This document shows, one piece after another, positions 1-6,259 of a stretch of 21,903 nt of DNA; positions within the stretch are counted from its first letter, which is position 1; each line of letters starts with the position of its first letter. The stretch is from JBBCJM01 sp037190175 (GTDB lineage Bacteria; Pseudomonadota; Alphaproteobacteria; Rhodobacterales; Rhodobacteraceae), in the NCBI GenBank assembly GCA_037190175.1, contig JBBCJM010000081.1, positions 1-21,903 of the forward strand. The letters run 5' to 3'. The position numbers and the translations under genes are program-made. A model generated the notes under the pieces. The model had not been told where the DNA came from, made no database searches, and saw only the letters and a program-made list of their open reading frames with translations.

Positions 1-596
1 CCCGGAAAACTAAGGCGAGGAAACGATGGCTACGGTTTCGATCCGCGCCCTCGCGAGGAGGGCGACTGCATGACGACAATGGGCGCTGGCAAGCTGAACG
101 TTTCGATCCGCGCCCTCGCGAGGAGGGCGACCAAGAGCGCAGGCACGCTCCTTGCCTTTGCTGCGTTTCGATCCGCGCCCTCGCGAGGAGGGCGACGCTG
201 AGTTTGGCCCGCTTGCCTCGCCGGTGGTCCACGTTTCGATCCGCGCCCTCGCGAGGAGGGCGACGCGCGGTCGAGCATGGGCCGGCTCCTGCGATGGGGG
301 TTTCGATCCGCGCCCTCGCGAGGAGGGCGACCGCCGGCGCCAGTCCCGTTCGGCCTCGGGATCGAGGTTTCGATCCGCGCCCTCGCGAGGAGGGCGACAG
401 AGCCCCTTCGACAGGGGGTCGGGCTCTTGCAGGTTTCGATCCGCGCCCTCGCGAGGAGGGCGACGCGTGAACTCCAGCGTCAGCGCGTCGTTGGCCGCGT
501 TTCGATCCGCGCCCTCGCGAGGAGGGCGACTCGTCGTCAAGCGGCGTGATGCGCTGGGCGACCAGTTTCGATCCGCGCCCTCGCGAGGAGGGCGAC
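1..596 (-). CRISPR. Type I-C CRISPR array, nine visible repeats, probably continuing past the left edge
   Basis: Nine identical 32-bp repeats lie at 35-66, 100-131, 165-196, 233-264, 300-331, 367-398, 433-464, 499-530 and 565-596, separated by unique spacers of 33, 33, 36, 35, 35, 34, 34 and 34 bp. Positions 1-34 have exactly spacer length, so another repeat probably ends just before base 1. Read on the minus strand, the repeat starts GTCGCCCTCC and ends GGATCGAAAC, as in type I-C repeats. It contains a 7-bp stem (CGCCCTC/GAGGGCG) with a 5-nt CTCGC loop followed by 11 nt, matching the 11-nt 5' crRNA handle known from Cas5c processing. The cas genes are on the same strand and end at 782, so 565-596 is the leader-proximal repeat. 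No repeat is degenerate, so the distal end is not in view. Confidence 0.98.
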
Positions 597-781
597 TGGT
601 TGCACTTAGCCGATTGATGCTCAAAGGCAAATGGTTCGGGAAATGCGGATCGCGGGTTCGTGCCGGCGGCGGCGGCCGGATCGCACCTGCCGGCCGCCCT
701 GAACTGAACGATTTCAAAGAGCTGCGCCGATTGCGAAGGGTGGCGGGAAGTCCGGCACGCTCGGGGTTCGCAGGCGCGCGG
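597..781 (-). promoter_or_regulatory. CRISPR leader between cas2 and the first repeat
   Basis: This 185-bp non-coding stretch lies between the cas2 stop and the leader-proximal repeat, where I-C leaders sit. The repeat-proximal 50 bp (about 600-650) is clearly more AT-rich than the rest. On the minus strand it includes CATCAATCGGCTA, two mismatches from an IHF-type consensus, which is weak evidence. A perfect 9-bp inverted repeat (671-679 with 690-698, 10-nt loop) sits in the cas2-proximal half. No clear sigma70 promoter is recognisable. The role as promoter and integration leader is inferred from position. Confidence 0.7.
671..698. terminator. GC-rich hairpin downstream of cas2, possible terminator or processing structure
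   Basis: GGCGGCCGG (671-679) and CCGGCCGCC (690-698) form a perfect 9-bp stem with a 10-nt loop. On the cas strand there is no T-run after the stem, so it is not a textbook intrinsic terminator. It could slow readthrough from cas2 into the array or structure the leader RNA. Confidence 0.35.
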
Positions 782-1072
782 TCAGAGGATCAGCGGGCCG
801 TTCAGGTCGGTGGCGGGCTTGGCGCCGACGTGTTCCACCCGGCGGGTCCAGTTCGCACCCAGGTAGTAGTAGCGCAGGCTGTCGGTCTCGGCCTTGATGA
901 TCCCTTCCAGCCGCGCCTTCAGCTTCGTCCATTGCGCCGGGTCGAGCTCGATCTCGAAGACCGAGAACTGCACGCGCTGGCCCCAATCCTCGCAGGCGCG
1001 GGCGACGCGGCGCAAGCGTTTTCGGCCGCCCTCCTCGGTCGTGTTCACGTCATAGGTCACCAGCACCAGCAT
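782..1072 (-). CDS. cas2: CRISPR-associated endoribonuclease Cas2, type I-C
   Basis: This 96-residue protein matches Cas2 in length and begins MLVLVTYDVNTTEEGG. That is the ferredoxin-fold first strand with the conserved metal-binding Asp (D8), followed by the RRLRRVARACEDWGQRVQFSVFE segment typical of the family. Cas2 forms the central dimer of the Cas1-Cas2 integrase that inserts new spacers next to the leader. It is the last gene of the cas operon, beginning 1 bp after the cas1 stop, which suggests translational coupling. The leader and array follow directly. The sequence looks intact. Confidence 0.96.
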   Translation of the reverse strand: MLVLVTYDVNTTEEGGRKRLRRVARACEDWGQRVQFSVFEIELDPAQWTKLKARLEGIIKAETDSLRYYYLGANWTRRVEHVGAKPATDLNGPLIL

Positions 1073-1073
1073 C

Positions 1074-2108
1074 TCAGCTCCAGAACCAGGGCGGATAGGC
1101 GTCGATGTCGCCGCGCAGGTGGCGGGCCAGCATCTGGGCCTGCAACCAGGGCACCAGGCCGAAGGGCGCCTTCTCGGCCAGGAAGGGGTGCAGGCGTTCC
1201 TCCTTCTTCCTTTCCTGCCAGGCGGTCAGCACCAGCCGGCGGGCGTCGTCCGACAGAAGCACCGCGCCGCCCTCCATCCGGCGGAAGTCCCCGGCGCGCA
1301 GCTGGCGGCGGTTGACCAACGACAGCGCCAGCCGGTCGGCGAGCGGCGCGCGCAACTCCTCCATCAGGTCGAGGGCCAGCGAGGGCCGGCCGGGTCTGTC
1401 GCGGTGCAGGAACCCCACGGCGGGGTCGAGGCCCGCCGCCTCGCAAGCCGAGCGGCAGTCGTGGGTCAGGAGCGTGTAGAGGAAGGAGAGGAGCGCGTTC
1501 ATCGCGTCGAGCGGCGGGCGGCGCGACCGTCCGGTCCAGCGCAGTTCGGGGTCGGGCGAGCGGATCAGATGGTCGAAGACGGCGAAATAGAGGTTCGCGG
1601 CCTCGCCTTCCGAGCCGCGCAGCAGGTCCAGGCTGTCGTCCTTCGCCTGCACCCGGCGCAGGATCATCGCCATGCGGTCGGTGGCGGTTTCCAAGGCGGC
1701 ACGGGCGGCCGGGTCCATCTCCTCCCCATAGTCGCGCAGGGCCCGGCGGATCACGGCGCGCTGGTTGGCGATCTTGCCCATGACGATGGAGCGCACGATG
1801 TCCTCGCCCGTCTCGGCCTGCCGGTATTGCGCGCGGCGCAGCAGGACATTGCCGGTGACGGGCCCCTCGACGCGGGCCTGGAACCGCCCTGCCCTGTCCA
1901 GCAGCACCAGGGTGATGCCGCGCTCGGCGCAGGTGCCGATCAGGGCCGGGGTCAGCAGGATCGGCCCGAAGGCGACCACCGAGGCCAGCATGTGCAGCGG
2001 CACCCGGGCCTTCTCGGTGCCCTCGACCTCGGCCACCAGGGTCTCGCCGTCCTTCTTCAGCGCGGCGCCCTCGGTGGTGACATAGACGGTGTTGAGCAGT
2101 TTCCTCAT
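1074..2108 (-). CDS. cas1: CRISPR-associated integrase Cas1, type I-C
   Basis: This 344-residue protein has normal Cas1 length. The N-terminal beta domain runs from MRKLLNTVYVTTEGA. The alpha-helical catalytic domain carries the EGEAA motif (E167-A171), the FLH motif (H235) and acidic residues in LALDLMEELR (D247, E250), which form the expected metal site. With Cas2 it catalyses spacer integration, and with Cas4 it selects PAM-bearing prespacers. Its ATG overlaps the cas4 stop in an ATGA arrangement (2105-2108) and cas2 begins 1 bp after its stop, so cas4-cas1-cas2 form a coupled adaptation unit. No damage is seen. Confidence 0.97.
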   Translation of the reverse strand: MRKLLNTVYVTTEGAALKKDGETLVAEVEGTEKARVPLHMLASVVAFGPILLTPALIGTCAERGITLVLLDRAGRFQARVEGPVTGNVLLRRAQYRQAETGEDIVRSIVMGKIANQRAVIRRALRDYGEEMDPAARAALETATDRMAMILRRVQAKDDSLDLLRGSEGEAANLYFAVFDHLIRSPDPELRWTGRSRRPPLDAMNALLSFLYTLLTHDCRSACEAAGLDPAVGFLHRDRPGRPSLALDLMEELRAPLADRLALSLVNRRQLRAGDFRRMEGGAVLLSDDARRLVLTAWQERKKEERLHPFLAEKAPFGLVPWLQAQMLARHLRGDIDAYPPWFWS

Positions 2109-2740
2109 GTGGCGAGCGCCCTGGCCAGCATCCGGTCACGCCATTGTCGGACGGGGCGGGCGTGGGTTTCGGGGCGGCAGAGGTCTATGAGCGAACAGGC
2201 TCGGCAGCGGGACCTGTGCGGGGTGGGCGGCGGGGTGGCGCGGCTGGCGAGGACGGCGGCAAGCTCGGCCACCGCGGTTTCGGCCAGGGCGCGCAGCGTG
2301 GCGTCGAACGGCACGGTGACGCGGCGTTTGGTCTGGGCATAGAAGAGGGCGCCCTGGGGGACGGGCGTGCCGGTCATCTCCTCCAGGCACAGCGCCTGCG
2401 CGCAGAGCTGCGCCTCGTCGGCGCGGTGCAGCTTGGGCTTGCCGCGCTTGTATTCCACGGGAAAGGCGGTCTCGCCATCGGGGCCGGGATGGAACTCCAC
2501 CAGGTCGGCCATACCGGTCAGGTTCATCCGCCGCGAGGCCAAGGGCAGCGCCAGCACCCGCCGCACCCCGCGCGCCTTGCGACTGCCGCCCTTGTCGGCC
2601 ACGGCGTGGAGCACATCGCCCTCGGCGGTGAAGCGGTTCTCGGCCCAGAGCCGCTCCAGATGGATCAGCGCCGCCTGCCGCAAGCAATAGACCGCATGCT
2701 GGATCGCCGAGAGGGGAATGGGCTCCGTCTCGGCGGGCAT
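2105..2740 (-). CDS. cas4: CRISPR-associated exonuclease Cas4, type I-C
   Basis: This is a 211-residue RecB-family nuclease. C19 (in VYCLRQ) together with C179, C182 and C188 near the C-terminus gives the four-cysteine Fe-S cluster pattern of Cas4. The nuclease core shows H45, D79 (GMADLVEF), E96 and K98 (FPVEYKRG) and Q111. Cas4 trims prespacers and ensures PAM-correct integration together with Cas1-Cas2. I chose the ATG at 2738-2740, just 2 bp after the cas7 stop. The longer open frame upstream of it overlaps cas7 in another frame and is not coding. A ribosome that terminates early because of the cas7 frameshift would not reach this start, so cas4 translation may be reduced. Confidence 0.95.
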   Translation of the reverse strand: MPAETEPIPLSAIQHAVYCLRQAALIHLERLWAENRFTAEGDVLHAVADKGGSRKARGVRRVLALPLASRRMNLTGMADLVEFHPGPDGETAFPVEYKRGKPKLHRADEAQLCAQALCLEEMTGTPVPQGALFYAQTKRRVTVPFDATLRALAETAVAELAAVLASRATPPPTPHRSRCRACSLIDLCRPETHARPVRQWRDRMLARALAT

Positions 2741-2742
2741 GG

Positions 2743-3695
2743 TCAGACCAGATCCAGGACTTCGATCCCCGCTGGCAGGCCGTCGCGGTCGATCTCGATC
2801 ACGTAGTCCGAGAACTTCCGCGCCGGGGCGAGGTTGCCGAGACCGCGGTCGTCCAGCGGCCGGAACTCGCCATCCACGTTGCGGCCGATCTTCACCCGGT
2901 CGAACAGGGTATGCGCGGCGGCGTTGCCCAGCGCGCTCTCGTGACGGAAGGCGATCAGGCGGCGGGTGGTCATCTCGCCGCGGGCGGCCGAGCGGTCGTG
3001 CTCGAAGGCGTCCTTCAGCGCCTCGAACAGCAGGTCGAGGTCGGCCTCGGAGAAGCCCGTGCGTTCGGCGAACTTGGCCGAGATAAGCCGTGCGCGACAT
3101 AGAGCCCATAGGGCACGATGTGCTTGCGGCCCATGGTGCGGTTGTCGGTGCGGCTGTCGCCTTCCTCGGCCCCCTCGGCGCGTTTCTTCTGCTCGGCCTC
3201 GTTGGTGGCGGCCATCCGGGTGATCGAGATCTCCACCGGCAGGATCGGCTCGACCGAGGAGGCGAAGGTCATCTGCACCGGGCCCTTGACCTGCCCGCAG
3301 TTGACGCCGGTGGACATCACCGCGCCGAAGGTGCGCACGTCGAAGAAGTTGCGGCACATCCAGTCTCGCAACTCTTTCGCCTCGGTATCATCTTTTGGAT
3401 TCAGTTTCGCTTCCTTCTTGCCGGGCGTCTCGCCGCGCAGCGCGATGTATGCCTGCCGGTGCTTGTCGTTCAGGATGGCGCCCTCCTGCACATAGATGTG
3501 ATGGCCCGCCTCACCCGTCCGCGCGAGTTCCACGTAATTGCGGATCTTGCGCTTGAGGCTCACGTCGCTGACCAGCCCGTGGTTGGTCTCGGGGTCCAGA
3601 CGCGGCAGGTTGCCGGCATCGGGGTCGCCGTTGGGGTTGCCGTTCTTCACGTCGAAGATCAGCACGAAATCGTGGCGGCGGGACAGCGTGGTCAT
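2743..3695 (-). pseudogene. cas7: cas7c (csd2) backbone subunit, broken by a one-base deletion
   Basis: Cas7 forms the helical backbone of the type I-C Cascade along the crRNA. The first part (MTTLSRRHDFVLIFDVKNGNPNGDPD onward, about 203 codons) is typical Csd2. At about 3083-3086 the frame changes. After VPYGLYVAHG the annotated frame gives a foreign tail ending at 3015 (226 residues). The next frame continues the expected family sequence ISAKFAERTGFSEADLDLL and then EHDRSAARGEM, HESALGNAAAH and a normal C-terminus at 2743. Adding one A to the AA at 3085-3086 (a Phe-Ile TTT ATC reading) would restore a protein of about 317 residues. The start overlaps the cas8c stop (ATGA, 3692-3695). There is no canonical slippery heptamer at the site. 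The choice between a real mutation and a sequencing error is open. Confidence 0.9.
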
Positions 3696-4099
3696 TGGGC
3701 GTTCTCCGTGCTGGTGGCGTCAGAATCGTCGCGTTTGCGGAAGAAATCGCTGCGCTGGTGGTAATAGCCGATGCCGAACAGCGCCTGTTCGGCGGTGCTG
3801 AGCGAGGCGGGGATCGGATCGTTGCCCGGCTCCATCAGGTCGGTGATCGAGGTGATGAGCTTTTCCAGGTTGACCGCCCGGCCCGCGCTCTGCTTGCGCA
3901 GCTTCGAGAAATGGTTCTGCGAGCCGGCGTCCAGCGTGCGGAACACCTTCTGCGGCGTGGCCGAGGCCGAGCCGTAGAACTTGTCCTTGATGGTCGCGTT
4001 CACGTTGCCGCCGAGCGCGGCGCGCTGGACCTCCTCGTAGACGGCGAAGAGCCGGCCGAGGATATAGCCCTTGTTGGTATTGGCGGGATCGAGCGCCAC
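3692..4099 (-). CDS. cas11c: Predicted internally translated small subunit Cas11c (within cas8c)
   Basis: Within cas8c, on the same strand and in the same frame, GTG at 4097-4099 (codon 467) is preceded at 5-nt spacing by a perfect Shine-Dalgarno AAGGAGG (4105-4111 on the plus strand as cctcctt). Translation from it would give about 135 residues starting MALDPANTNKGYILGRLF and ending at the cas8c stop. Independent translation of Cas11 from cas8 genes is established for type I-C and related subtypes, with products of about this size. The position, ribosome-binding site and length all fit. The product itself is predicted and has not been observed. Confidence 0.75.
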   Translation of the reverse strand: MALDPANTNKGYILGRLFAVYEEVQRAALGGNVNATIKDKFYGSASATPQKVFRTLDAGSQNHFSKLRKQSAGRAVNLEKLITSITDLMEPGNDPIPASLSTAEQALFGIGYYHQRSDFFRKRDDSDATSTENAQ

Positions 4100-5497
4100 G
4101 GGGGCCTCCTTCGACTTGAAATTGCGGATCAGGACGGACTTCAGGATCGCCGCGCGCAGGGCGTTCACCTCGCCGTCGGCGCGCAGCCGCATCAGCACGG
4201 TGGACAAGAGCGTCAGCGGATAGAGCGTGCCGGTCAGGATCGCCCGCATCCATTCGCCGGCGATCAGCGGCGGCACGTTCTCGCGCTTGCCCAGCACGGC
4301 GAGTTCGGTGAGATAACGCCAGAGCGGCGGCCAGCCGTCGCGCGGTGGGGGTTTGATTTCGGTATCCGAGAGGTAACGCTGGTAGTTGGCCGTCAGCGTG
4401 CCGAAATCGCTCTCCCAATAGAACCGCACCGACAGCCGCGCGGCATTGGGGGCGAGGCCGAGGACGTGGAAGCGCACGCCTTCCGCCAGTTCGGGGGCGA
4501 TATTCACCAGCCGCTGCCCGTTGCGGATGCCCTCCAGCCGGTCCTTCACCTTGGCGGTTTCGATCTTGTCATCGGCGGCCGTATCGAAAAATGCGGCGAA
4601 AAGGCTTTCCGCCTCCGCGGCCGTGCTGCCCTCCGCATCCGCCCAGAACACCGTCGAGGCGTCGCCGATCTGGAGGCGGTGGGCCTTGTCGGCGAGGAAG
4701 CGGTTCAGGGCGGTGGTATAGGCGAAGGCGGCGGCCTCCGACACCGGGGCGTTGTCGCCTTGCTCATGGCCGTAGGAAGCGAAGGCGTCGAGGTTGAACG
4801 AGATCAGGCTCGCGCCCGAAGATTGTGCGCCCCAGACGCCCTTGATCGAGGGATGCAAACGGGCGACCGGGGCGGAATCGCCAGTGACGAGGCAGATCTG
4901 CGGATCCGACGCGCCTTCGGCTCCGATCCGGCGCCACAACTCGCGCGCAGCGGGGCGGTCGTGCAGGAAGGCATATTCGGAGGCCAGACGGAACACGATG
5001 TTCTGGTCGCGCATGTCCTCATGCCAGATCGGCGGGGCGAACTGCTCCGGCGTCCAGCCTTCCAGAAAGCGGCGCAGCGCCGTCAGACCCTCGTCCTCGG
5101 TGTCGGCGAGCCAATCCAGATGCTTGGCTCGAAACGTGGCATGCTCCTCGGCCATGCGGGCCATTCGCTTCGCCCTGTCCCTTGCCCGCATCTCGGCCTG
5201 CTCGGGACTGTCCTCCTCGCGCGGGATCAGATCCTTTTCGGATGTCACCTCCAGCACATAGGCGGTCTTGTCCCACAGCGCGTTGGGGTCGATGCCGACG
5301 GTACGCTTCTTCGCCTGCGGCACCATCAGCATCCGCGGGCTGCGCTTCTTGTCGGTATCGCGCAGGTCTTCCACCTGGGCCACCGACCCGTCCGGGTTCA
5401 GCACCACGCAGAAGCCGATCTTCTCGGTGGAATAGCCGAAGGGCGGGGCGTCCGGCAGGCGGTCGTAGGCGCGCACCAGCGCGGCGAGCAGGCTCAT
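3692..5497 (-). CDS. cas8c: Type I-C Cascade large subunit Cas8c (Csd1)
   Basis: This 601-residue protein starts MSLLAALVRAYDRLPDAPPFGYS, the characteristic Csd1 N-terminus. Cas8c recognises the PAM and helps load target DNA into the interference complex. The ATG at 5495-5497 is preferred because it overlaps the cas5c stop in ATGA. The 36 extra upstream codons of the open frame lie inside cas5c and look like frame shadow (Arg/Pro-rich). The C-terminal helical part (about residues 436-601) corresponds to the region from which other I-C systems translate the small subunit Cas11c separately, and a strong internal start is present here at codon 467. The stop overlaps the cas7 start. The gene appears intact. 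Confidence 0.96.
   Translation of the reverse strand: MSLLAALVRAYDRLPDAPPFGYSTEKIGFCVVLNPDGSVAQVEDLRDTDKKRSPRMLMVPQAKKRTVGIDPNALWDKTAYVLEVTSEKDLIPREEDSPEQAEMRARDRAKRMARMAEEHATFRAKHLDWLADTEDEGLTALRRFLEGWTPEQFAPPIWHEDMRDQNIVFRLASEYAFLHDRPAARELWRRIGAEGASDPQICLVTGDSAPVARLHPSIKGVWGAQSSGASLISFNLDAFASYGHEQGDNAPVSEAAAFAYTTALNRFLADKAHRLQIGDASTVFWADAEGSTAAEAESLFAAFFDTAADDKIETAKVKDRLEGIRNGQRLVNIAPELAEGVRFHVLGLAPNAARLSVRFYWESDFGTLTANYQRYLSDTEIKPPPRDGWPPLWRYLTELAVLGKRENVPPLIAGEWMRAILTGTLYPLTLLSTVLMRLRADGEVNALRAAILKSVLIRNFKSKEAPVALDPANTNKGYILGRLFAVYEEVQRAALGGNVNATIKDKFYGSASATPQKVFRTLDAGSQNHFSKLRKQSAGRAVNLEKLITSITDLMEPGNDPIPASLSTAEQALFGIGYYHQRSDFFRKRDDSDATSTENAQ
4105..4111 (-). promoter_or_regulatory. Internal Shine-Dalgarno for Cas11c
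   Basis: AAGGAGG on the minus strand, 5 nt ahead of the in-frame GTG at 4099. It encodes part of Lys-Glu-Ala in Cas8c at the same time. Most start sites in this operon have weaker SD sequences, so this one stands out. Confidence 0.75.
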
Positions 5498-6192
5498 CGC
5501 TTCACCTCGGGGCTGCCGGGCGGGGGCACCTCCATCACGCCGTCGCGCAGGGTGGCGCGGAACAGCAGCGAGGGGCGGCCGGGGGCGGCGTGGTCGATGT
5601 CCCACAGCATGTAGCCCAGGTCGCGCGGGGCGCCGAAGCCCAAGTCATGCGTCCCGGCCTCGGGGTTGCGGGCAGGCAGCGGCGCGCCCGGCTCGATCAG
5701 CGCGAAGCTCGCCGCGAACTCCCGGGTGCCGAGGCAGGGCTGGTGGAAGCACTGGCCCCGTGCCGCCCGGCGGTTGAAGATGTCGAGATGCTTGCCCTTG
5801 GTATCCGAGGCATCCGCGCGATGGGTCAGCTCGAAATGCGCCTCGATCACATAGGCGGGGTTGACCAGCACGGTGGAGGCGCGCTGCTGGCGATCCTCGT
5901 CCACCAGCAACTGCACCCCCTCCAGATCGCCGCGGTTCATGGCGCGCTTGATGGTGCCGGCGGGGGCCTTGTGGCCGACCTCGTTGCGGCGGATCGACTG
6001 GAAGCGGATCGGCTCCAGCACATGGATGCGGTCGATCACCCAGCGGATCTGCGGCTTCCAGTGGATGGCTTCCAGGATGCCGCGCGCGGCGGAGGGGGTC
6101 ATCACGTCGTAGCTGGCGCGTTCGACCTTCAACTCGGGCCGGGTGAACAGGGCATGACGGCCCCAGACGTGCAATCTTATGCCGTAAGCCAT
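5494..6192 (-). CDS. cas5c: Type I-C pre-crRNA endoribonuclease and Cascade subunit Cas5c (Cas5d)
   Basis: This 232-residue protein has the Cas5c hallmark regions: LHVWGRHALFTRPELKVER at the N-terminus, YDVMTPSAARGILEAIHWKP (about 28-47), and GKHLDIFNRRAARGQCFHQP (about 133-152). In type I-C, Cas5c replaces Cas6: it cuts each repeat at the base of the stem and stays bound to the crRNA 5' handle. By comparison with the Bacillus halodurans enzyme as I remember it, K134-H135 would match the catalytic Lys-His pair and H44 would stand where that enzyme has Tyr. This mapping is from memory. A purine-rich GGGGGG site precedes the ATG. The stop overlaps the cas8c start. The gap to cas3 is 67 bp. Confidence 0.96.
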   Translation of the reverse strand: MAYGIRLHVWGRHALFTRPELKVERASYDVMTPSAARGILEAIHWKPQIRWVIDRIHVLEPIRFQSIRRNEVGHKAPAGTIKRAMNRGDLEGVQLLVDEDRQQRASTVLVNPAYVIEAHFELTHRADASDTKGKHLDIFNRRAARGQCFHQPCLGTREFAASFALIEPGAPLPARNPEAGTHDLGFGAPRDLGYMLWDIDHAAPGRPSLLFRATLRDGVMEVPPPGSPEVKR

Positions 6193-6259
6193 GAACCCCC
6201 CCGAAAACCCTGATCACCTTATGTTCTCATCACGGCCGCGCAACGATTCGTTACCGGCG
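6193..6259 (-). promoter_or_regulatory. cas3-cas5c intergenic gap with an 11-bp palindrome
   Basis: These 67 bp are the only sizeable gap inside the cas operon. They are AT-richer than the flanks and contain the odd-centred palindrome AACGATTCGTT (6242-6252) just after the cas3 stop. A secondary promoter for the Cascade genes is possible, but no convincing -35/-10 pair is seen. Confidence 0.3.

Noticed and set aside
152..1315. Long plus-strand open frames through the CRISPR repeats and leader
   Set aside because: They translate the repeat units into periodic Arg/Ala/Pro strings and continue antisense to cas2/cas1. They have no ribosome-binding site or family features.
3070..3100. Programmed ribosomal frameshift in cas7
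   Set aside because: No X-XXY-YYZ slippery heptamer, no clear SD-like stimulator or downstream pseudoknot is visible, and Cas7c genes are not known to use frameshifting. A deletion or error is simpler.
3695..5614. 639-codon plus-strand open frame opposite cas8c
   Set aside because: Antisense shadow of a GC-rich gene. Cas8c on the minus strand has clear family motifs and overlapping stop/start junctions.
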